A stretch of 43,845 nucleotides of DNA from NCBI GenBank assembly GCA_015493505.1, contig WGDA01000084.1, positions 1 through 43,845 of the forward strand, given 5' to 3'. Of this stretch, positions 9,688 through 17,360 are shown one piece after another. Position 1 is the first letter of the stretch. Each line of letters starts with the position of its first letter. Origin of the DNA: Pseudomonadota bacterium (GTDB taxonomy: Bacteria; Desulfobacterota; S145-22). Under the pieces are notes generated by a model. The model worked only from the letters and a program-made list of their open reading frames with translations, searched no databases and had not been told where the DNA came from. The translations under genes were made by a program, and so were the position numbers.

Positions 9688-10566
9688 ATGTCAGATAAAA
9701 AGACTGTAAAATTCGGATTATTCCCAAAATTTTTACTTTCTTTTATTCTAATTGCCATCATCCCCATGTTGCTTATCGAGTATCTGTCATTTAAGGGGTT
9801 GCTGGATTTTAAGAAGAACGTGATTCCCGAGAGCAAACGGATTATAACAGATCTTTCTACTTCAAATATCAGGCAGAGAGCCTTGGACGTCGCCAAAGAA
9901 ATGGAGATCTATTTAAAATTAAAGAAAAACATGACGGTTGAAGAAATGCAGCATGACCCGTATTTGAAGTCCATAGCCGTGCAGCCCGTGGGGCGGACTG
10001 GGTACACAGCCGTGCACACAAACGCGGGTATTAATATTTTCCATAAAAACCCAAAAATTGTTGGTATGGACCTGCATAAGCTCAAAAATAAATTCCCTAA
10101 ATTTTGGGCAATCCTCGCAAAAAGCCTGAAAGGCCCCGCGAGTGGCTTTTACAATTGGAAAGATGTCCACGGCAAGGTTCGAGAGAAGTACATGTATTGC
10201 GCCCCGGTAAAAGGAACAAACCTCGTCGTTGCGGCGACGACTTATCTCGATGAATTTTACGCTCCTATCAATCGTCTTGAAGCTGCTGCGAATGAACAGC
10301 AACACAGCATTTTTCTCTACATCCTGATTGTTTCTGTCGCGTTCATCATTTACATGATTGTTTTCTCATATATTTACGCGAAAAGCATCACAAAACCGAT
10401 TTTGCATCTCGCGGATGTGGCTGACAGGATAAGTGTTGGTGATTTGGATGCCGAAGTGGACGTTAAAACTTCTGATGAAATCATGATTCTGGCAGGTGCT
10501 ATCAGCCGAATGCAGAAGAGCCTGAAATCAGCGATCGTACGGCTGAGAGAAAAGAGAAAAAGATAG
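9688..10566 (+). CDS. Cache-HAMP membrane sensor lacking an output domain
   Basis: 292 residues. A transmembrane helix at ~12-30 is followed by an extracytoplasmic region (~35-205) with Cache-type features (GRTGYTAVHTNAG, KGPASGFYNWKD, YMYCAPVKGTNLVVAATTYL), a second helix at ~207-230 and a HAMP domain at ~231-283 (SITKPILHLADVADRISVGD, then DEIMILAGAISRMQ). The protein ends right after HAMP with a short basic tail. There is no methyl-accepting, kinase, cyclase or phosphatase domain, so it resembles the front half of a chemoreceptor. The strong Shine-Dalgarno AAGGAGG 5 nt before the ATG fixes the start. No continuation of a signalling domain appears after the stop, so this does not look like a frameshift. 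The likely role is to pass a small-ligand signal to a partner in this cluster. Confidence 0.85.
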   Translation: MSDKKTVKFGLFPKFLLSFILIAIIPMLLIEYLSFKGLLDFKKNVIPESKRIITDLSTSNIRQRALDVAKEMEIYLKLKKNMTVEEMQHDPYLKSIAVQPVGRTGYTAVHTNAGINIFHKNPKIVGMDLHKLKNKFPKFWAILAKSLKGPASGFYNWKDVHGKVREKYMYCAPVKGTNLVVAATTYLDEFYAPINRLEAAANEQQHSIFLYILIVSVAFIIYMIVFSYIYAKSITKPILHLADVADRISVGDLDAEVDVKTSDEIMILAGAISRMQKSLKSAIVRLREKRKR

Positions 10567-10608
10567 AGGAACAGGCAAAAAGAAGGGATGACAAAAGGAG
10601 GGTTTTTC

Positions 10609-11847
10609 ATGTTTTGGCCCAGAAATCACGTCAGGTACGAAAATCTGAAGTCATCTTTCGTGAACCTTGAAAACCTTTTGGAAGATTTGGATACGGAGAG
10701 CTTTGAAGGTTTCCTTGAGATCGTGTTTGGTGAAGAGTTTTACTATCTGTTAAGGCGGCCGGGGCTAAAGGGCGGCATTTATCTCAAAGATAAAATGGGA
10801 AGATTCATCCCCGCTGAAATTTCGTTGACAGAGATCCAGGCAAGGTGCCATCAAGAAAATGCCATTATCAATGTCTATGATGTCAACAGGGAGCAACTTG
10901 AGTTTTTATCCGAATGCCTGAATTCCACGCCTTTATACACAAATCTTTCCAGTGAATTCACGGATTTTGAAAAGCTACTTTCCAAGCTGTCGAAAGACAC
11001 GCACACGGGCTACCTTGAGGTCTCCTTTCAGGACGTGCCGACTGAACCATGCTATATCTTTTATCAGCAAGGGGAAATTGGTGGTATTCTCTGGGGTGAC
11101 CATCAGTATGAAGATGCGGAAAAGGGAATACAAGAAATAAGCACGAAGCTCCGGGAAAATGAAGCGCAGTTTAACGTATATCAAATTGAAAGGGTGTCTG
11201 TAACGGAGAGGGAAGAAGCCCCGGAAATCGATTTGAACCATGAGCGGGAGACAGCTGCTGAACCCCGCATCCCGGAACCTGAAGAACCTGTTTCAGAACC
11301 AGAGTTCAAGACGCCGGAAAAGCAGCCTGAAGTTACAGAAGAAAAAACTGTAACGTATGAGGAAAACGAGGCGGCGGTTTCTCCTGTGGAAAATGAAATC
11401 CCCGGACAGGCTGAAACGCCACGGGCAGATGCTGAGGACAAAAATAAATTGGAAAATCTTTCGATTTTTCCTTACCTTGATTTCGCTGAAGCGCTGATTC
11501 AGTGGGTTGAAGAAAATGTGAACAAAGTGATGGGGAAAAATTATTTCTCCAAGGCCTTCAAGAAAGGGTTGTTGAATATATCGGACAAATACCCCTTTTT
11601 GGACCCGTTTCTCGCGGAGTTTACCTACATGGATGGGAAGATAACCTTTACTTCCGAAGCCACGGCGATAGAGTTTCTCAAGGGTATCTACGCGGCAATC
11701 GAAAGCTTGTTGGAAGAGTTGACTGTGAAAGAGAGAGAAAATATTCAAAAAAGATTGAAACAATCGCTGAGGCGGCTTGAGAAGATCCACCATGAAAATA
11801 TTGAAATCCTTCGTGTCAGAACGCTTATGCCAACACTTTTTCAGTAA
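10609..11847 (+). CDS. Protein with duplicated DUF4388-like domain and conserved helical C-terminus
   Basis: About 412 residues. I chose the ATG at 10609 because AGGAGGG (10596-10602) lies 6 nt upstream; an in-frame ATG at 10588 would place that site inside the gene. Two similar segments follow each other: the first has GFLEIVF, GLKGGIYL and INVYD; the second has GYLEVSF, EIGGILW and FNVYQ. This points to an internal duplication of a DUF4388/PATAN-like fold. A Glu/Pro-rich acidic linker (about 205-285) joins them to a C-terminal helical region with GKNYFSKAFKKGLL, KYPFLDPFLAEF and a coiled-coil-like end. No membrane segment. Function not recognised; position directly upstream of the MglA-type GTPase suggests a partner or regulator of it. 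Confidence 0.65.
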   Translation: MFWPRNHVRYENLKSSFVNLENLLEDLDTESFEGFLEIVFGEEFYYLLRRPGLKGGIYLKDKMGRFIPAEISLTEIQARCHQENAIINVYDVNREQLEFLSECLNSTPLYTNLSSEFTDFEKLLSKLSKDTHTGYLEVSFQDVPTEPCYIFYQQGEIGGILWGDHQYEDAEKGIQEISTKLRENEAQFNVYQIERVSVTEREEAPEIDLNHERETAAEPRIPEPEEPVSEPEFKTPEKQPEVTEEKTVTYEENEAAVSPVENEIPGQAETPRADAEDKNKLENLSIFPYLDFAEALIQWVEENVNKVMGKNYFSKAFKKGLLNISDKYPFLDPFLAEFTYMDGKITFTSEATAIEFLKGIYAAIESLLEELTVKERENIQKRLKQSLRRLEKIHHENIEILRVRTLMPTLFQ

Positions 11848-11859
11848 AGGATTTCATGA

Positions 11860-12474
11860 ATGTCATTCATAAATTTCAGCTCAAATGAGATACAGTGTAA
11901 AATCGTTTATTATGGTCCAGGTTTGGGGGGGAAAACAACAAACCTGTTATATATTTATGAGCATACCAACCCGGATATTAAAGGGAAAATGATCTCTATC
12001 GACACAAAAGGCGACCGCACGCTCTTTTTTGATTTTCTTTCGCTGAATCTCGGTAAGATCAGGGATTTCAAAATCAGGATCCAGCTTTACACCGTTCCGG
12101 GCCAGGTAACTTATGATTCCACGAGGAAGCTCGTGCTGAAAGGGGTGGACGGCGTTGTGTTTGTCGCTGATTCCATGATGATAAAAAGGCAGGAAAACAT
12201 TGACAGCCTTCAAAATCTTGAGGCAAACCTGGCGGAAAAGGGAATCAATATTTTCGATATCCCCCTGGTTCTTCAATACAACAAACGTGACCTTGAAAAC
12301 GGCAATATACCTATCTTGACGATTGAAGAGCTGCAGCGGGATTTGAATCATGATCTTCATGTGCCTTATTTTCCCGCAAGCGCCATAAACGGCGTGGGAG
12401 TTTTTGAAACATTGAGGGAAATCAGCAAACGGGTCGTAAAGGCTGTGAGCCTTAAGATTTTGGCAAAACGGTAA
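11860..12474 (+). CDS. mglA: MglA-type small Ras-like GTPase
   Basis: 204 residues, nearly co-linear with Myxococcus xanthus MglA, the polarity GTPase that directs type IV pili and gliding motors to the leading pole. Seen: MSFINFSS start, P-loop GPGLGGKTTN (residues 19-28), switch-region Arg R53, PM3 motif TVPGQ with T78 and Q82 in the same register as the characterised protein, DSTRKLVLKGVDGVVFVADS, and guanine-specificity NKRD (141-144). R53 and Q82 are known catalytic residues in MglA, so GTP hydrolysis is probably retained. No Roadblock/LC7 (MglB) gene is recognisable beside it, although mglB usually precedes mglA. The ATG at 11860 follows AAAGG; it sits 12 nt after the preceding gene and 14 nt before the next. 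Confidence 0.93.
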   Translation: MSFINFSSNEIQCKIVYYGPGLGGKTTNLLYIYEHTNPDIKGKMISIDTKGDRTLFFDFLSLNLGKIRDFKIRIQLYTVPGQVTYDSTRKLVLKGVDGVVFVADSMMIKRQENIDSLQNLEANLAEKGINIFDIPLVLQYNKRDLENGNIPILTIEELQRDLNHDLHVPYFPASAINGVGVFETLREISKRVVKAVSLKILAKR

Positions 12475-12488
12475 TAGGGAGTTTTCAA

Positions 12489-14156
12489 ATGAAAGACGAA
12501 GACCTTGAAGAAAAGCTAAAGGATATTGAAAAAGAGATTGATAGCGCGATCGACCAACTGTTTGTCGATAAAGTGGCGGAGGAGCCTCCCGCACAAGCTA
12601 TGATGGACATGGGCCCAGAAACTTCCACTCCCGAAGAGGAAAGCAGCGCGGGACCTACGTCAGAAGCACTGGACAATGAGGTGGAACCGGCAAAGCCTGA
12701 AGATGCTGGCGAAACAGGTATAACAGAAAAATACTCTGATGTTATAGACACGTTGCAATCTAAAGTTGAAGCGTTTACGGAATGGGGTGTCACGGATGTC
12801 GCTTTAGAGAAAATCCTGTCAGAAATTCACGAAATAAAAAATGCCTTTGGTGAAAGAAAGTTGCTGGCGTCTGTGGTCAGCATGATCACCGAAGTACTGA
12901 ATTTTCTGAAAGAGAACCCAACTTCACACGTGCCTGAACTGGTAGAATTTCTTTCCAACGCCTTGAACGCCATAAAAAAACTTATTCATTCGGCAGATGA
13001 AACGTCTCCTGAGGACAAAGAATTATATGACGCGATCAACACGCAGTTTTCAGAGATTTCCACGCTTCTTACGTTTGATATCGACACGATAGAGCTTGAA
13101 GAAAGATTCGCGCTTCCAGGTGACGAAGGGGAAAAATTGGAGGAAACGGAGTCCAAGGAAAATATCGAGCCCATAGACCTTGGCATTCACGGTAGTGCTG
13201 AAACCAGTCAAAAGGAGACTGCCGCTCAGGAAATGGAAGAAAGCGGTGAATCTGAGGAGAAAGGAGAGAGGGAAAAAATTGTTAACTTAAGCATGAGCTT
13301 TCTTGAACCAACCGATAGGGAAGCGGAAGTCCTTGAAGGCGATGAGGGCGCGGCACCCGAAAAAGAACAGGCTGAAGCGTTAGATGTGGGCATTTTTGAT
13401 ATGAAAAAGGTGCCTTCAGAGACTTCTTTAGATGAAGTCGAGGCAAGAGGTTCTGTTGAAACCGCAGAGGGTGAGCGTCAGCCAATCCCCCCGGCAAGTG
13501 TTGTGGCGTCTTCTCCGATTGAGAAATTCCATGAGTTGACGGATGAGCTTCGTGAAACGTTTAAAAGCGTTGAGAAGGTGTTTTTTGAGTCTCACACGAT
13601 TCCGGAGCTTATGGAAAAACTCACGGTCGCGATGGAAGCCCTCAAGAGTCACACAAACAGGCTTCTAACTGTAAAAAGTGCGGGAGTTCAATCCGAAAAT
13701 GAGTTAAAACAGTTACAGAATACCGTTTCGGAACTCAGGGATGATTTTGAATCGTTGTCCGAGCTGTTGGCTCCGGAGGGCATAAACCAATTCAACGTTG
13801 AAGAAATCGTTCCGGTCGTGGTTGGGAAAAAGATGGTTGGCGTCAGCACCAAAGGTATCGGGCAGATATATTCAATTTCGAAAACCCAGGAAGAAAAATT
13901 TTTGAGAGAAGGTAAAATAACACTTAAAGGCGAATCGATTCCTGTCGTCAATCTGTTTGAAGAATTCGCTGAGGTTTCGCAGAATCCTAATAAACGTTTG
14001 ATTGTTGTAAATGGCACGAATGGTTCAAGGGCCCTTTTGGCGGACAAGGTCCTCAAAAGATGTTTCGCGCTGGTTTCGGGTGAACCGGGGGCTCACGATG
14101 TAAGGACGGTCAAGTTCTACGTGGTTGAAGAGATTCCTCTGTATGAAATACCATGA
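12489..14156 (+). CDS. Long acidic protein with C-terminal CheW-like domain
   Basis: 555 residues. The first ~430 residues are Glu/Asp/Ser-rich, with low-complexity acidic stretches and helical segments (e.g. FTEWGVTDVALEKILSEIHE and KFHELTDELRETFKSVEKVF) and no membrane helix. Residues ~435-555 show the pattern of a CheW or CheA-P5 fold: VEEIVPVVVGKKMVGVSTKG, then ITLKGESIPVVNLFEEFAEV (the counterpart of the usual 'lRGevlPvvdL' strand pair), then KRLIVVNGTNGSRALLADKV. The match is by pattern and is degenerate, so it is an inference. CheW-like domains connect receptors to histidine kinases; no CheA or receptor signalling domain is encoded in the window. The ATG follows GGGAG. It is the last gene before an AT-rich gap. 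Confidence 0.65.
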   Translation: MKDEDLEEKLKDIEKEIDSAIDQLFVDKVAEEPPAQAMMDMGPETSTPEEESSAGPTSEALDNEVEPAKPEDAGETGITEKYSDVIDTLQSKVEAFTEWGVTDVALEKILSEIHEIKNAFGERKLLASVVSMITEVLNFLKENPTSHVPELVEFLSNALNAIKKLIHSADETSPEDKELYDAINTQFSEISTLLTFDIDTIELEERFALPGDEGEKLEETESKENIEPIDLGIHGSAETSQKETAAQEMEESGESEEKGEREKIVNLSMSFLEPTDREAEVLEGDEGAAPEKEQAEALDVGIFDMKKVPSETSLDEVEARGSVETAEGERQPIPPASVVASSPIEKFHELTDELRETFKSVEKVFFESHTIPELMEKLTVAMEALKSHTNRLLTVKSAGVQSENELKQLQNTVSELRDDFESLSELLAPEGINQFNVEEIVPVVVGKKMVGVSTKGIGQIYSISKTQEEKFLREGKITLKGESIPVVNLFEEFAEVSQNPNKRLIVVNGTNGSRALLADKVLKRCFALVSGEPGAHDVRTVKFYVVEEIPLYEIP

Positions 14157-14221
14157 CCGGAGAGAGATGATGCTAAATTATACAAAAATAACTATAAATT
14201 TTATAAACCTTAAAAAAATTA

Positions 14222-14250
14222 TTGACAATTATGTTAATTTATGCTTAGTT
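14222..14250 (+). promoter_or_regulatory. Candidate promoter for XRE-pilMNOPQ
   Basis: A consensus -35 TTGACA (14222-14227) lies 17 nt from TTAGTT (14245-14250), which is preceded by TG at the extended -10 position. The setting is a very AT-rich gap (14157-14264). The predicted start near 14257 would fall within the ribosome-binding site GGGGGAG of the next gene, so the -10 may be misplaced or the leader extremely short. Confidence 0.35.
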
Positions 14251-14264
14251 TAGGGGGAGAATAA

Positions 14265-14501
14265 ATGAGAAGGGAAAGCGTCAGAGGAAAGCCAAATAAT
14301 GTCAAAGAGATACGGGAACAACTTCTTATGAGCAAATCTGAACTGGCGCGAAAAGCGGGTGTTTCCGTACTAACCATTACGCGGGTTGAAAAAGGGTATG
14401 ATTGCCGGCTTGAAACAAAAAGGAAAATCCTTAAGGCGCTTGGATATGATGTCAAAGACAAGAACAAGGTTTTTTCAAATGGCGGCCAAGAAGGAGATTA
14501 G
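14265..14501 (+). CDS. Small XRE-family helix-turn-helix regulator
   Basis: 78 residues, almost entirely one Cro/CI-type HTH: VKEIREQLLMSKSELARKAG, then VSVLTITRVEKGYDCRLETK, then RKILKALGYDV. No sensor domain. It has a strong ribosome-binding site (GGGGGAG, 14253-14259) and ends 2 nt before pilM, so it is co-transcribed with, and probably translationally linked to, the pilus genes. It could autoregulate the operon, the AT-rich gap upstream being the obvious operator site. Binding specificity cannot be predicted. Confidence 0.85.
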   Translation: MRRESVRGKPNNVKEIREQLLMSKSELARKAGVSVLTITRVEKGYDCRLETKRKILKALGYDVKDKNKVFSNGGQEGD

Positions 14502-14503
14502 CC

Positions 14504-15556
14504 GTGGGGAAAGGCGCGTATCTTATCGGGTTGGATATTGGCTCAAGTTCCGTCAAGCTGGTTGAACTAAAAGAAAAGAAAGGGCACCCTGTTTTACATC
14601 ATTTGGGGGTTGTGCACCTCGCGCCTGAAACAATTGTCGAAGGCACAATCATTGACAGTTATGACCTGATTAACGCCATCAAACATCTCATTTCCGCTCA
14701 CCACATTAAAAACCGTAAGGTTGCCATCTCTGTTTCCGGCACCCCCGTTATCGTTAAGCGATTGACTTTGGGATACATGACGGACAAGGAACTTGCCGAA
14801 ACGATTGACTGGGAGGTTGAGCGGTACCTTCCCTTTGATCTGTCCGAGGTTAACATCGATTATCATATCATCAGAAGCGATGAAGAGAAAAATCAGCTTG
14901 AGGTTTTAATCGCGGCGGTCAAAAAAGAAACGCTGGAAGAATACCTTTCTGTCGTCGCGGAAGCTGGCCTGAAAGTCCGAGTAGTGGACGTGGACGCCTT
15001 CGCGATGGAAAACGCGTATCTTTTTTCGGGCCAGCGCGAAAAAAACCAGACAGTAATTTTGGCCAATATTGGCGCCAGCCTTATGAACCTGAACATTGTG
15101 AGCGAAGGGGAAACCATGTTCACTAGGGATATCGCCCTCGGTGGAATCAATTTCACCAAAGAGATTCAAAAACAGATTGGTGTAACGTATGAGGAGGCGG
15201 AAAAACTTAAAACGGGAGGAGAACTGGATCCGGCGCAGGAAATCATCGTCAACAACGTTCTGGAAACAGCCAAAGAATCCCTTTCCAGCGAAATTTTAAA
15301 ATCCATCAATTTTTACAATTCAACGTTTGAAGGGAACGAGGTCAAGGAAATCGTGCTTTCCGGCGGGTCAGCCTTGATGAACGGTATCGCAGAATATATT
15401 CAGCAATCACTAAATATCCCGACAAGCATTATAAATCCGTTTGAAGATGTCGATATTAACAGCAAAACGGTTGATATAGATCTCATGGAAAAAACAGCCC
15501 CCATGTTTACGGTTGCCTTTGGGCTGGCTTTGAGGAGAGAAAAAGAGGAGAAATGA
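14504..15556 (+). CDS. pilM: Type IV pilus assembly protein PilM
   Basis: 350-residue actin-like cytoplasmic ATPase that binds the N-terminus of PilN and starts the PilMNOP alignment complex. FtsA/actin-fold motifs are visible: LIGLDIGSSSVKLVEL (phosphate-1), VILANIGASLMNLNIV (phosphate-2) and EIVLSGGSALMNGIAEYI (adenosine site), plus the PilM hallmark DWEVERYLPFDLSEV. It begins with GTG at 14504 after AAGGAGATTA. One base separates it from pilN. Confidence 0.97.
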   Translation: MGKGAYLIGLDIGSSSVKLVELKEKKGHPVLHHLGVVHLAPETIVEGTIIDSYDLINAIKHLISAHHIKNRKVAISVSGTPVIVKRLTLGYMTDKELAETIDWEVERYLPFDLSEVNIDYHIIRSDEEKNQLEVLIAAVKKETLEEYLSVVAEAGLKVRVVDVDAFAMENAYLFSGQREKNQTVILANIGASLMNLNIVSEGETMFTRDIALGGINFTKEIQKQIGVTYEEAEKLKTGGELDPAQEIIVNNVLETAKESLSSEILKSINFYNSTFEGNEVKEIVLSGGSALMNGIAEYIQQSLNIPTSIINPFEDVDINSKTVDIDLMEKTAPMFTVAFGLALRREKEEK

Positions 15557-15557
15557 A

Positions 15558-16100
15558 ATGATAAAAATCAATCTCCTGCCTCTGCGAGAGGAAAAGAGAA
15601 AAGAGAGAAAGCGGCTGGATATCTCCGTCAGTATCTTAATGCTCATTTTGACCGTCCTGATTGGCGGTTATCTGTATATCAATGTTTCAGGAGAGATCGA
15701 GAGCCTCCAGATTCAGATCAGGTCAAAAAAGGCGGAGGACGCCCGTTTGACGAGAAAAGTGGGGGAAATCAGGGTCCTCAAGAATAAGAAAAAAGAGCTA
15801 CAAAAAAAGATCGGCATTATTAACGCGCTTAACCGACAACGTTTGACGGCCATCAAGGTGATGGAAGAATTAAGCATTCAAGTTCCGGATAAAATCTGGT
15901 TTAAATCCCTTACGGTCAGAAATCACCGGCTTACGATTACCGGAATATCTTTGGATGACCAGACATTGTCCAATTTTATCTCAAGATTGAATCACTCGGT
16001 AAGATTTAAAAATGTCTGGCTTCAGGAGTCCAAACAGATTGTGTTAAACCAGGTGAAGCTAAAAGCGTTTTCACTCAATTGTAATGTCGTAACGGAGTAG
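15558..16100 (+). CDS. pilN: Type IV pilus assembly protein PilN
   Basis: 180-residue bitopic inner-membrane protein. The N-terminal MIKINLLPLREEKRK carries the INLLP motif that docks into PilM. A transmembrane helix at ~24-45 is followed by a coiled coil (IESLQIQIRSKKAEDARLTR region) and a C-terminal ferredoxin-like fold expected to dimerise with PilO. Coupled to pilM (1-nt gap) and pilO (4-nt gap). Confidence 0.95.
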   Translation: MIKINLLPLREEKRKERKRLDISVSILMLILTVLIGGYLYINVSGEIESLQIQIRSKKAEDARLTRKVGEIRVLKNKKKELQKKIGIINALNRQRLTAIKVMEELSIQVPDKIWFKSLTVRNHRLTITGISLDDQTLSNFISRLNHSVRFKNVWLQESKQIVLNQVKLKAFSLNCNVVTE

Positions 16101-16104
16101 AAAA

Positions 16105-16725
16105 ATGGCTCTGACATTTCAAGACATCCAGGGTCTCCCGTTTTACAAAAAATTTCTGATTCTTCTTGCGGTTCTGGGGGTCCTTTTCGGGTTGTTCTAT
16201 TATTTTATTTACATGCCAAAGCTTGATGAAGTCGCGTCTTTGCGGGCTCAGTTGCGCCAGCTGGATCAGCAGGTTATCCAAAAAAGAAAACTAGTTAGAA
16301 ACCTGAGGCAATTCAGAAAGGAGTTCGCGCTTCTCAAGAAAAAATACGACGAGTCTTTGCGTCAGCTTCCAAATAAAGAAATGATTGACAAAATCCTGAT
16401 GGATATAGCGAGATTCGAGAGAAAGGAAAGCCTCGAATCAATCCTGTTTAAGCCTAAAAAAGAGATAAAAGCCGGTTTTTACGCCATCGTGCCGGTACAA
16501 ATACAAATTCGCGGAACCTACCACCAGATAGGAAATTTCTTTGTCGACATCGTCAATCTGCCAAGAATTGTGAACATAAAAAGCTTTAAGCTTTCGAAAC
16601 CCAAAGACGTGAATGGCGAAGTCGTGCTGACGGCTGATTGCGCGATCGAAACATACAGATATATCCCAGAGAGCGAGCGTCCTAAGAAAAAGGGGAGAAG
16701 GAAAAATGTCCATAAAAAGAAGTAA
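16105..16725 (+). CDS. pilO: Type IV pilus assembly protein PilO
   Basis: 206-residue inner-membrane partner of PilN. Transmembrane helix at ~13-37, coiled coil ~45-90 rich in R/Q/K/L, then a periplasmic region with YHQIGNFFVDIVNLPRIVNI, a characteristic PilO stretch, and a basic Lys-rich tail. Its 3' end overlaps the pilP start by 20 nt. Confidence 0.95.
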   Translation: MALTFQDIQGLPFYKKFLILLAVLGVLFGLFYYFIYMPKLDEVASLRAQLRQLDQQVIQKRKLVRNLRQFRKEFALLKKKYDESLRQLPNKEMIDKILMDIARFERKESLESILFKPKKEIKAGFYAIVPVQIQIRGTYHQIGNFFVDIVNLPRIVNIKSFKLSKPKDVNGEVVLTADCAIETYRYIPESERPKKKGRRKNVHKKK

Positions 16726-17356
16726 ACCCGGGAAAATCTCGCGAGTGGGTGTCGCCTCGATTGTCATCACCCTTTTCGCCTTTGGGGTGTTTGTGGGGGG
16801 GTGCGGCAACAATGAATCTACGTCCGTCCCTATCAGTCAGGAGGCTGTCGCTATCAAAAAGAAGATAAAATATACCGTTTCTCAAAGCCTGAAAGCCAGG
16901 CAAATCCATCACAAAAAGCAGCAGACGGCCAAAACTGTCAAACCATCCGCCTTGAAGGTTAAAAATGGAAAGGGTAAAATTATAGAAGTTCATTACCGGT
17001 CAAATATCGCGAAGCTGCGTGACCCCTTCGTGCCTTTTATCAAATTCGAAACGGAAAAGAACCTCAAACTCAAGGCAAACAAACACCTTCTTCCCCTTCA
17101 GAAATACACCTTGTCGCAGTTGCGTTTAATCGCCATTATAGATGCCGGCAAGAAGGGGCGCTGGGCCATGGTGTGTGACGCGTCTGGAAAAGGGTATACG
17201 GTTCGGGAAGGAATGCCCATCGGAAGTGAAGGCGGGATTATTGAAAAAATCCTCCCAGATCGTATTGTCGTCAAAAAGACACGGGTTGATCTTTTGGGTA
17301 AAAAGAAAATAAGTTTTGCGGCATTAAAACTCCACCCGGAAAAAAAAGGAGAGTAA
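16706..17356 (+). CDS. pilP: Type IV pilus assembly lipoprotein PilP
   Basis: 216-residue lipoprotein connecting the PilNO complex to the PilQ secretin across the periplasm. The signal peptide ends in the lipobox FVGGC (Cys33). A Lys-rich flexible segment precedes the compact C-terminal beta domain with LRDPFVPF, LSQLRLIAIIDAGKKGRWAM and YTVREGMPIGSEGGIIEKIL, all typical of PilP. AAGGAAAA directly precedes the ATG inside the end of pilO. The gene stops 4 nt before pilQ. Confidence 0.95.
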   Translation: MSIKRSKPGKISRVGVASIVITLFAFGVFVGGCGNNESTSVPISQEAVAIKKKIKYTVSQSLKARQIHHKKQQTAKTVKPSALKVKNGKGKIIEVHYRSNIAKLRDPFVPFIKFETEKNLKLKANKHLLPLQKYTLSQLRLIAIIDAGKKGRWAMVCDASGKGYTVREGMPIGSEGGIIEKILPDRIVVKKTRVDLLGKKKISFAALKLHPEKKGE

Positions 17357-17360
17357 AAAA

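Noticed and set aside
9688-10600. Frameshift truncation of a full chemoreceptor
   Set aside because: No MCP hairpin-tip or methylation-helix coding was found after the stop in any frame; the next gene has its own strong ribosome-binding site within 43 nt.
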